This document shows, in pieces, positions 31,281-38,388 of a stretch of 38,388 bases of DNA (positions are counted from its first letter, which is position 1; every line of letters begins with the position of its first letter). A program made the translations under genes and the position numbers. This stretch comes from Paracoccaceae bacterium. Its GTDB lineage: Bacteria; Pseudomonadota; Alphaproteobacteria; Rhodobacterales; Rhodobacteraceae. The stretch covers positions 1 through 38,388 of the forward strand of contig CACDPP010000018.1 of the NCBI GenBank assembly GCA_902554705.1. Direction: 5' to 3'. Below the pieces are notes generated by a model. The model worked only from the letters and a program-made list of their open reading frames with translations, did no database searches and had not been told where the DNA came from.

Positions 31281-34200
31281 ATGTCCATAAAAACAGATAC
31301 TTCTGATGGTAAATGGCAGTTCTGGATAGATCGTGGAGGCACGTTCACTGATATAGTTGCAAAGTCACCGGACGGATCTTTTAAAAACTCGAAATATCTC
31401 TCTGAAAATCCGGAACAATATAAAGACGCTGCCATCCAAGGAATTCGTGATTTTTTGAAAATTGATAATAATAAAAAAATCAAAGAATTGGATGTCGATT
31501 GTGTAAAAATGGGAACGACAGTGGCGACAAACGCTTTGCTGGAGCGAAAAGGAGATCGAACGCTTCTTCTTATAACTGAAGGGTTCCGGGATTTACTTCG
31601 AATAGGATACCAAGCGAGGCCAAAACTTTTCGATTTCAATATTATATTACCTACTCCTATTTATGAAATGGTTGGTGAAATCAAAGAAAGGTTAGACGCA
31701 GAAGGTGAAATAATTGAGCCATTAGATGAGGCGAAGGCTCGTGAGGGTTTGAAATCAGCTCGGACTAAAGGAATTAAAAGTGTCGCTATCGCTTTAATGC
31801 ATAGTTATTTGAACCCAATACACGAAAAGCGGATTGCACAAATAGCTGCTGATGAAGGGTTTGAGCAAATTTCAATTAGTCATGAAATTTCACCTCTTAT
31901 GAAATTAGTTGGCAGGGCGGATACAACCGTTATCGATGCTTATTTATCTCCAATTCTGAAGCGTTATGTTGCTCAAATATCTTCAGAATTTGATACAGAT
32001 TATGCAGCGCGACTTTTATTTATGCAGTCAAATGGCGGTTTAACAGATGCAAATATTTTCAGAGGAAAAGACGCTATACTTTCTGGCCCGGCCGGTGGAG
32101 TTGTGGGTATGGTCAAAACTGCGCAAAGTGCTGGATTTAACAAATTAATTGGTTTTGACATGGGTGGGACTTCTACTGACGTCTGTCACTATAATGGCGA
32201 ATTTGAAAGAAGTTTTGAAACAGAAGTTGCCGGTGCACGGGTCCGTGCTCCTATGATGGATATACACACAGTTGCGGCTGGCGGTGGATCAATTTTATTC
32301 TTTCGAGATGGACGGTTTCAGGTTGGTCCCGAAAGTGCTGGAGCAAATCCAGGCCCTGCTTGCTACCGAAGAGGGGGCCCATTAACGATAACTGATTGCA
32401 ACGTTATGTTAGGCAAGCTTCAAGCGCTCCATTTTCCATGTGTTTTTGGATCTAATGCCGACCAGCCAATAGATGTGTCAATTGTTGAAAACATGTTTAA
32501 AGAGTTTGCTGAAGAAATATCAATGAAAACAGGGAACAAACCTTTGCCGGCTGTAGAATTGGCAGACGGGTTTTTGCGAATAGCTGTCTCTAATATGGCC
32601 AACGCTATCAAAAAAATCTCTATACAAAGAGGATATGATGTAACGAAGTATGCGTTACAATGTTTTGGCGGCGCAGGAGGGCAACACGCATGTCTGGTAG
32701 CTGATGCTTTGGGCATTCAAACCATTTTTATCCATCCTTTCGCAGGTGTCCTTTCAGCCTATGGTATGGGACTAGCTGAAATTCGCTGTATGAAAGAGAG
32801 CCAATTTGAGCGTTCTCTTACTGATTATCAAGAAGCATTAGCGCTCCTTTCAGAATTATCAGAAAAAGCTACAGACCAAGTTGTATCTCAAGGGGTTCCT
32901 CACGACGACATAATTGTAGAGTGTAGAGCGCACTTACGGCTGAAAGGATCACATCAAGCACTTATGGTTAGTTTTGGTAATTTGGAAGAGTTAAAAAAGC
33001 GTTTTGATGAAGCCCATCGCGCACGCTATGGGTTTTCTAGTGATGGAAGAGAGCTCATATTTGAGGCCTTAAGTGTTGAGGCAATAGGTGGCGCATCTGA
33101 AATTAAAGAGGCGGTTTATGAAGAAGTGAAGCAAGCGCCAGTAGCAGTCGATATAGTAAAAATGACTAGTCAAGGAGAGTTAATAAAAGCTCCACTATAT
33201 GAGAGATCTTTGTTGAAACCAGGGCAATGGATTTCTGGACCAGCAATTATAAAGGAAACCACAGGTACAAATATTATAGAGCCAGGTTGGAGTGCTAAAG
33301 TTAACGAATTCCGACACCTCATTTTAGAAAGAAAAGTGCCTATAAATAGAAAAGAGGCGATTGGAACGAAAGCAGATCCAATTATGCTGGAAGTTTTCAA
33401 TAGCTTATTTATGTCGATAGCTGAGCAAATGGGAGCAACTCTTGCCAACACTGCATATTCTGTAAATATCAAAGAAAGGCTCGATTTTTCATGTGCACTG
33501 TTCGATCCTAAGGGTGGACTAGTGGCAAACGCCCCTCATGTTCCGGTACATTTAGGAAGTATGTCTGGGTCTATTAAATCAATTATTCGACAAAATCCAA
33601 ATATGAAACAGGGTGAAGTTTTTGCACTAAATGCGCCATTCAATGGGGGTACTCATTTACCTGACGTTACCGTTATTACTCCAGTTTTTGATGATGATGG
33701 AGAGATTCTGTTTTTTGTAGCCTCACGTGGACACCATGCCGATATCGGAGGTAAAACCCCTGGATCAGCGCCTCCTGACAGTCAAACTATTGAAGAAGAA
33801 GGCGTATTAATTGATAATTTTAAGCTAGTGGAGAATGGCAATTTCAGAAGGCAAGAAACCAAAAAACTTCTTGGTTCTGGAAAATATCCCTGTAGAAACA
33901 TTGAGGAAAATCTAGCAGATTTAGCTGCTCAAGTTGCTGCAAACGAAACAGGGGTTCGAGAAGTAAACAAGATGATCGAACAGTTTGGCGTTAAAGTTGT
34001 ACATTCCTATATGCGCTATGTGCAGGACAACGCCGAGGAATGTGTTAGACAGGTTCTAGCCAGACTGAAAGGCGGAAAAAGCGAATATGAATTGGATAAC
34101 GGTAAATTCATAAGAGTATTGGTAAGCGTAGATAAAAAAGCAAGAACAGCAAAGATAGATTTTACAGGAACAGCCGCAAAAGATCCACTCAATTACAATG

Positions 34201-34898
34201 CACCGCTAGCCGTTTGTCATGCTGTAGTACTATATGTTTTTCGCAGCCTCATCGGCAAAGAAATTCCATTAAATGAGGGATGCTTTCGTCCGCTGACAAT
34301 CATAGCCCCTAAGGGGAGTATGATCCATGCTGAATATCCCTCAGCGGTTATTGCCGGAAATACCGAGGTGAGCCAGTTAATGTGCAATGCACTTTTGCAG
34401 GCATTGGGGGTCATGGCCGGCAGTCAGGGAACAATGAATAATTTTGTGTGGGGAAATGATGATACGCAAAACTACGAAACAATCTGTGGTGGAAGTGGTG
34501 CAGGTTCCAATTTTAATGGATGTTCTGGTGTTCAAACCCATATGACTAACACCAGAAGTACGGATCCTGAAATTTTAGAGTTTCGTTTTCCTGTGAGAGT
34601 TGAGGAAATGTCAATAAGGGTTGGGTCAGGTGGTAATGGAAAATTTACTGGTGGTGATGGGATAACTCGACGTTTGCGCTTTCTTGAGCAAATGACGGTA
34701 ACAACTTTGTGTTCCCATAGGCGGGTGCCTCCAAAGGGTCTAAATGGAGGCGAAAATGGCGAGGCAGGAAGCGAATGGATTGAGCGTCAGAATGGAAGTA
34801 TCGATAGGCACAATGGAAATGATGAAAACGAATTATATCCTGGTGATGTATTTGTAATGCAGACACCTTCTGGAGGTGGGTTTGGCACTAAAAACTAA
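31281..34898 (+). CDS. 5-oxoprolinase (ATP-hydrolysing), fused HyuA-HyuB type
   Basis: This 1205-residue enzyme has both subunits of the hydantoinase/oxoprolinase family in one chain. The N-terminal hydantoinase A part (residues 13-690) has the ATP-binding DRGGTFTD at 17-24 and GFDMGGTSTDV at 291-301. Hydantoinase B begins near residue 699 (DPIMLEVFNSLFMSIAEQMGATL) and ends with the glycine-rich PSGGGFG. The opening motif and single-chain form resemble the 5-oxoprolinase of animals and some bacteria, which opens 5-oxoproline to glutamate with ATP; N-methylhydantoinase is a relative. AAAGGTGG precedes the ATG. It is convergent with the M24 gene, 28 bases apart, and may act with the amidase genes beyond. 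Confidence 0.9.
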   Translation: MSIKTDTSDGKWQFWIDRGGTFTDIVAKSPDGSFKNSKYLSENPEQYKDAAIQGIRDFLKIDNNKKIKELDVDCVKMGTTVATNALLERKGDRTLLLITEGFRDLLRIGYQARPKLFDFNIILPTPIYEMVGEIKERLDAEGEIIEPLDEAKAREGLKSARTKGIKSVAIALMHSYLNPIHEKRIAQIAADEGFEQISISHEISPLMKLVGRADTTVIDAYLSPILKRYVAQISSEFDTDYAARLLFMQSNGGLTDANIFRGKDAILSGPAGGVVGMVKTAQSAGFNKLIGFDMGGTSTDVCHYNGEFERSFETEVAGARVRAPMMDIHTVAAGGGSILFFRDGRFQVGPESAGANPGPACYRRGGPLTITDCNVMLGKLQALHFPCVFGSNADQPIDVSIVENMFKEFAEEISMKTGNKPLPAVELADGFLRIAVSNMANAIKKISIQRGYDVTKYALQCFGGAGGQHACLVADALGIQTIFIHPFAGVLSAYGMGLAEIRCMKESQFERSLTDYQEALALLSELSEKATDQVVSQGVPHDDIIVECRAHLRLKGSHQALMVSFGNLEELKKRFDEAHRARYGFSSDGRELIFEALSVEAIGGASEIKEAVYEEVKQAPVAVDIVKMTSQGELIKAPLYERSLLKPGQWISGPAIIKETTGTNIIEPGWSAKVNEFRHLILERKVPINRKEAIGTKADPIMLEVFNSLFMSIAEQMGATLANTAYSVNIKERLDFSCALFDPKGGLVANAPHVPVHLGSMSGSIKSIIRQNPNMKQGEVFALNAPFNGGTHLPDVTVITPVFDDDGEILFFVASRGHHADIGGKTPGSAPPDSQTIEEEGVLIDNFKLVENGNFRRQETKKLLGSGKYPCRNIEENLADLAAQVAANETGVREVNKMIEQFGVKVVHSYMRYVQDNAEECVRQVLARLKGGKSEYELDNGKFIRVLVSVDKKARTAKIDFTGTAAKDPLNYNAPLAVCHAVVLYVFRSLIGKEIPLNEGCFRPLTIIAPKGSMIHAEYPSAVIAGNTEVSQLMCNALLQALGVMAGSQGTMNNFVWGNDDTQNYETICGGSGAGSNFNGCSGVQTHMTNTRSTDPEILEFRFPVRVEEMSIRVGSGGNGKFTGGDGITRRLRFLEQMTVTTLCSHRRVPPKGLNGGENGEAGSEWIERQNGSIDRHNGNDENELYPGDVFVMQTPSGGGFGTKN

Positions 34899-34926
34899 AG
34901 TTTATAATCTTGAGACAGAAAGATAA

Positions 34927-36081
34927 TTAGGCAATTATTACATCATCAATCGATTTTGGATGGGCCGTAAGAGGTTCCCACCCGGTTTCGGTCATAATTA
35001 CGCTATCTCCGACTTGAGCTCTAAAAGTCTCTCCTGAAACAGACCCGTCCACTGCAAAAACCATTCCTGGTTCCAGAATGGTTTTATCTCCAGTGACCAA
35101 TTGAGGTTTTTCCAAAAAGCTGAAGCCTGTAGCGCGGCCACAGCGAAAAGGATAATCAAAACCGGCATCTTGAATTACTGTTGCATAAGCGGCGTGTACG
35201 CTTTCTGCTGTCACACCCGGTTTAAGGACGTCCAAGGCCGCTCTCTGACTCGCTATGGCAACTTCATAAATTTTGATTTGAGATTTATCAGCAATTCTAT
35301 CAATCCAAAAAGTTCTATCGAACCCAAGTTTAAATTTGTGAAAATTTGTCATACCACAGAAACAAAGAAATACCGGCTCACCGGTTTGCATTATTCGCGT
35401 GCTGGCTCGGTGGTGAGTTTTAGTGATAGCGTCTCCCGATGCCATGATTTGCAAAAAATGAGTATTGGGTGACATAAATTTGTCTTCATATTCACTTTCT
35501 AAAATTTCAGCTGCTTTTTGGGTACCAGCATTTGATGTGGCTATCGCCACTTGGTATTCTGCTACACCGTGGCCTATCGCTTCACGACCAGCTGCCATCA
35601 TTGCGGTTGCAACTTTACCTGCATCACGGGCAATTTTTAGCTCTTCTTCTGATTTTATCATTCTCATAGTGCTCAAAATTGGAGTTGCGGATGTAATTCT
35701 GTCGTTTGACACCTCTGCGTCTATATATCTCCTAACGATCGGAGGCATCTGATCTGGCTCAATAGCTAGACGCTTGGACCTTTTTAAAACACTTGGTAGT
35801 TTTTCTCTCCACTCATTTCCCATGCCATCATTCCAAGCTGATATTCGGTCTACGCAAGCAGTTTCTTCGGCCGTGTTCAGATCTATCGTAGGAGTTATAA
35901 GGAGAGTTCCATGATCTATTGAGATGACCAGTAAGGTTGGCCGTCCAAATTCCATATGAAGATAGTCATAATAGCCGCACAAGTAGTAAACGTTATCTTC
36001 ATCCGTTATTATTGCAGTATCTATATCATTTTCTAGAAGCTTATTTTTTAATTTGGATAGTCGGCTTTCAAAAACTGTCAT
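34927..36081 (-). CDS. Creatinase-like M24 family protein without metal ligands
   Basis: This 384-residue protein from the ATG at 36081 has a creatinase N-terminal domain (residues 1-140; ESRLSKLKNKLLENDIDTAIITDEDNVYYLCGY) and a pita-bread C-terminal domain. Peptidases of family M24 have five metal ligands (D, D, H, E, E). By eye, all are lost here: LID becomes FLC, the second D becomes G in GFDRTF, the His is missing in RATGFSF, VEP is VDG, and the last Glu is Gly in QVGDS. Creatinase and ectoine hydrolase also lack metals and cleave C-N bonds, so hydrolysis of a small cyclic or amide compound is more likely than aminopeptidase activity. The ATG overlaps the stop of the M20 gene as ATGA, so the two are translationally coupled. 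Confidence 0.85.
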   Translation of the reverse strand: MTVFESRLSKLKNKLLENDIDTAIITDEDNVYYLCGYYDYLHMEFGRPTLLVISIDHGTLLITPTIDLNTAEETACVDRISAWNDGMGNEWREKLPSVLKRSKRLAIEPDQMPPIVRRYIDAEVSNDRITSATPILSTMRMIKSEEELKIARDAGKVATAMMAAGREAIGHGVAEYQVAIATSNAGTQKAAEILESEYEDKFMSPNTHFLQIMASGDAITKTHHRASTRIMQTGEPVFLCFCGMTNFHKFKLGFDRTFWIDRIADKSQIKIYEVAIASQRAALDVLKPGVTAESVHAAYATVIQDAGFDYPFRCGRATGFSFLEKPQLVTGDKTILEPGMVFAVDGSVSGETFRAQVGDSVIMTETGWEPLTAHPKSIDDVIIA

Positions 36082-37230
36082 ACCGAATTTGATCCCTCTG
36101 TAGAAAGGCGATTTTTTGCAAGACTGGTCCAAAAATCAGCACCAATTGGTAAGAGATCATCATTAAAATCATAATCGCTGGAATGGAGCGGTTTATTGTT
36201 TGCTCCATCTATCCCATTTCCTAAAAGCAAAAAAACAACTGGGTACGGCATTACTGAAATGGGCAAAGTCTTCTGAAAAACTCATAGGTTTACAGTCAGT
36301 GATTTTAAGGCCTATTTTTTTTGCAGTTTTTAAAACTGCTTCGGTAGGTTTGATATGATTAATCGTTTCTATAAATTCAGTTTTAAATGACACTTCAATT
36401 TCAATGTCATGCGCAGATGCTATACCATTAGAAATTTGGTTTAAGTAAAGCTCTATTTTTTTTCGATCATCAGGTCGCCTTGTTCTGACATCACCCTTCA
36501 GAATAGTTTCACCAGGCAGAACATTTCTCTGCCCATTAGAAATAAATTCAGTCACTGAAACCACTGCGCCTGATCCAGAAGCAATTTTTCTAGAGATAAT
36601 AGTCTGGAGGGCTTGGACAACCTCGGATCCAATAGTAATGGCGTCTCGCCCCAATTGCGGCATTGAGGAGTGTCCTCCCATACCTTTAATTTTTATTTCA
36701 AAGAGGCTTTCCGAAGAACAAATTATTCCAGATCGTGTTAATAGTTCTCCCGTTGGAACTCCTGGAAGGTTATGAATGCCATACATTTCTTGTATGGAAA
36801 AATTTTCTAATAAGCCCTCATCCATCATGGCTTTAGCGCCTAATCCAAGCTCTTCATTGGGTTGAAAAATAAAAACTATAGTTCCACTGAAATTTGCATT
36901 TGTAGAAAGTTTATGCGCAGCCCCCAAAAGCATCGCCATATGACCGTCATGTCCACAAGCATGCATAACACCTGTATTTTTCGATACGTAATTGTGACTG
37001 TTTGTCTCGGGGATGGGTAGAGCGTCCATGTCGGCTCTTAGCCCAATGACTTTACTGCCTTCACCTGAGCGAAGGATGCCCACTATTCCTGCACCATAAT
37101 GAACTTCTAATCCTAGTTCTTTTAGATAACCGGCTATTTTTTGTTTAGTCCTTTTCTCTTTGAAACCAAGTTCTGGGAATCTGTGAAAGTCACGCCGAAT
37201 TTCTACTAAGTTTTCGGATTTCAAATTCAT
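36078..37230 (-). CDS. M20 family amidohydrolase, frameshifted near its C-terminus
   Basis: This is an M20D-type N-acyl amino acid or amide hydrolase. The frame from 37230 runs to a stop at 36193 (345 residues). It has the metal and catalytic motifs HACGHDGH (C92, H94), PNEE (126-127) and YGIHNLP (H153), and GGHSSMP. It then ends in a non-homologous tail after FSNAVPSCFFA. The missing C-terminus (FLLLGNG..GANNKPLHSSDYDFND..PIGADFW) lies in another frame down to 36078. Removing one A from the seven-A run at 36229-36235 joins them into a 383-residue protein of normal family length. The C-terminal His in PLH is a metal ligand, so the product is probably inactive without this correction. The next gene overlaps its stop, which supports the longer frame. 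Confidence 0.82.
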
Positions 37231-37285
37231 TTAAGCTATCTGAACGCAATCTAAGAAGTTTTAATGCACTACTGCCATGAAATAT

Positions 37286-37313
37286 CTACGAGGAAAACTG
37301 TAAGACCTCGTAG
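37286..37313 (-). terminator. Hairpin after the cupin gene
   Basis: CTACGAGG (37286-37293) pairs with CCTCGTAG (37306-37313) across a 12-base loop. It lies 14 bases past the cupin stop on the minus strand. The tail after it is only weakly T-rich, so it is a probable but not certain terminator. Confidence 0.5.
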
Positions 37314-37326
37314 ACTTCCCGGTATA

Positions 37327-37683
37327 TTATCCAGCGTCGCCCCAAATACCGTGAAATTCATACGCGATTGCTTTTGTATCGCCGACAACCCATGCGTCAT
37401 GCCCAGGTTCGATTGAATATGCATCTCCTGCAGTGTAGGTAATTTCTGAGCCATCATCATGGCGGCAGGTTATTGTTCCTTCTACTATCACTCCGAGATG
37501 TTTGGCTTGGCAACTTTCAGTGCCCACTAGTGGTTTTATGTCTTTAGACCATACCCATCCTGGTTGGGCTGCAATTTTCATAACTCTATTACCGCCCACG
37601 TTTACAATTTCTACTTTCGCATTGTTGGGTTCCATTACTTCAGCCGCTTCTGTGGCAAAGGTCTTTTTTTCAACTGATGACAT
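37327..37683 (-). CDS. Small cupin-domain protein
   Basis: These 118 residues form a single cupin barrel. The segment ESCQAKHLGVIVEGTITCRHDDGSEITYTAGDAYSIEPGHDAW holds the cupin motif region with H/E-type residues (KHLGVIVEG; the later His is in PGHDAW). The N-terminal 40 residues are a strand-rich extension. The fold binds a small ligand or metal; many such proteins are unassigned. AAGGAG lies 8 bases before the ATG. It is upstream of the M20/M24 pair on the same strand, but 96 bases and a hairpin lie between, so it may be a separate unit. Confidence 0.8.
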   Translation of the reverse strand: MSSVEKKTFATEAAEVMEPNNAKVEIVNVGGNRVMKIAAQPGWVWSKDIKPLVGTESCQAKHLGVIVEGTITCRHDDGSEITYTAGDAYSIEPGHDAWVVGDTKAIAYEFHGIWGDAG

Positions 37684-37854
37684 ATTTCTTTCTCCTTAAT
37701 TATTTAACAAGAGCTTTGCATAAAAAACAAAGTTTCCAAAACCTTATTTTTTTTAAACTAATATAGCCGATGGAGAGTAAGGGAACTATGCCTCTAAATT
37801 AGGATATAAATTTTCTCTTTTTATCTAAAATTAGTTTTATTTTTTAATGCTTAC

Positions 37855-37860
37855 TATAAT
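37855..37860 (+). promoter_or_regulatory. Possible -10 box of the VOC gene
   Basis: TATAAT, perfect consensus, lies 35 bases before the ATG at 37895. No good -35 box is visible at 16-18 bases upstream, and the region is AT-rich, so this is weak evidence. Confidence 0.35.
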
Positions 37861-37894
37861 TTAGAGTGATATTTTACAATTGAAAGAATTGGAT

Positions 37895-38308
37895 ATGAAA
37901 CTCAAACTGCACCATATAAACTTGTGTACCTCCAATGTGAAAGAAATGGACAAATTCTACCGACAAATTCTTTGTCTAGGTGATGATGAACCTGCTAAAT
38001 TACCACCCATCAATCAAAACCGTGGATTAGTTGGGGATGTTTCATTTGTTACTGATGGTGATGTCCAGATGCACCTTACGAAAAAAGATATACTTAATTC
38101 TTTTCGTTCGGGTCAGACAGTAAACCCTCTAGAACGTGGACATATAGCCTATAGAACTGATGACATTGAGGCCTTTAAAGTGCATCTAGAAACTATGAAT
38201 GTGCCATATTCTGACTGGGGTAGTGATGCCGTAAAAGGGTGGCATCAAGTTTTCTTTTATGATCCTGAGGGAAATGTTATTGAGGTTCACCAAATAGTAA
38301 CTAGCTAA
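37895..38308 (+). CDS. VOC family (glyoxalase/dioxygenase fold) protein
   Basis: This is 137 residues from the ATG at 37895; a TTG five codons upstream is a possible alternative. It has the paired beta-alpha-beta-beta-beta modules of the vicinal oxygen chelate superfamily: LHHINLCTSNVKEMDKFYRQILCL, then GHIAYRTDDIEAFKVHLE and the ending FFYDPEGNVIEVHQ. His at residue 6 or 7, His in GHIAY and Glu in IEVHQ could bind a divalent metal. Members include glyoxalase I, fosfomycin resistance proteins and ring-cleaving dioxygenases; no subgroup can be named. It is divergent from the cupin gene with a 200-base intergenic region. Confidence 0.83.
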   Translation: MKLKLHHINLCTSNVKEMDKFYRQILCLGDDEPAKLPPINQNRGLVGDVSFVTDGDVQMHLTKKDILNSFRSGQTVNPLERGHIAYRTDDIEAFKVHLETMNVPYSDWGSDAVKGWHQVFFYDPEGNVIEVHQIVTS

Positions 38309-38388
38309 CGTAATTCAAATTTATCCGTTATTTTTCGTTTTAAGTAGCGGGCTCGGCAATGTTGGTGGAACATCTGATAAGACTGGAG

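Noticed and set aside
1-38388. CRISPR arrays, insertion sequences, integrases, toxin-antitoxin or phage genes
   Set aside because: I saw no regularly spaced repeats, transposase or integrase motifs, or small toxin-antitoxin pairs; the window is ordinary chromosomal metabolism with a few odd genes.

Overview
The window is AT-rich, bacterial and almost fully coding on both strands; no gap between genes exceeds about 300 bases. The gene types suggest a marine, low-GC alphaproteobacterium, possibly Rhodobacterales-like: a TRAP transporter, class III cyclases including a TolB/TPR-fused one, a GFA-family protein, small ABM-type proteins, a fused 5-oxoprolinase and several TTG or GTG starts. The lineage is inferred from gene content only. 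I see no rRNA, insertion sequence, phage gene or CRISPR array. One partial tRNA appears to lie at the left edge.

Region 1 (1-6009): a probable tRNA 3' end, a 42-residue remnant of an AEC transporter, a fatty acid desaturase, a two-gene cytochrome c operon, a small membrane-anchored two-cysteine protein, a small unknown protein, an iron-type alcohol dehydrogenase, a secreted peptidoglycan-binding/glycine-zipper protein and a tail-anchored unknown. Region 2 (6207-11665): a methyltransferase, a TPR protein, a lambda-crystallin-like hydroxyacyl dehydrogenase, a GFA protein abutting an adenylate cyclase, an SMR pump and an orphan membrane fusion protein that ends at a strong terminator. Region 3 (11666-17445): a periplasmic 5'-nucleotidase, a P450 convergent with a membrane sterol desaturase/hydroxylase-type di-iron enzyme, and adenine deaminase.

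Region 4 (17475-21808): a minus-strand operon with dctP, a hairpin, dctQ, dctM, an isocitrate-lyase-superfamily C-C lyase and a 74-residue protein. It looks like uptake and cleavage of an organic acid. Upstream lies an ABM protein. Region 5 (21968-28343): a cyclase/TolB/TPR regulator, an MFS carrier downstream of an MBL hydrolase, a second copy of the two-cysteine membrane protein family, a SOUL protein, a double ABM-like protein and a small secreted protein with a strange start. Region 6 (28622-38308): a divergent SHMT-like PLP enzyme, acyltransferase 3, fused 5-oxoprolinase, then a minus-strand amidase set (M20 amidohydrolase coupled to a creatinase-like M24 enzyme) with a cupin upstream, and a VOC protein.

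The observations most worth a second look are: (a) the M20 gene, which carries a one-base frameshift in a seven-A run although its C-terminus, with the last metal-ligand His, is intact in the next frame and overlaps the M24 start as ATGA; (b) an M24 protein that seems to have lost all five metal ligands; (c) a secreted protein whose well-placed start codon reads ACG and whose ribosome binding site lies inside a perfect 10-bp inverted repeat; (d) an SHMT-fold enzyme lacking the usual catalytic Glu and His; (e) two paralogous small membrane proteins about 23 kb apart; (f) a P450 with NEPRD in place of the acid-Thr pair of the I helix. I did not find a clearly new multi-gene system; the amidase/oxoprolinase cluster is the best candidate for undescribed metabolism.
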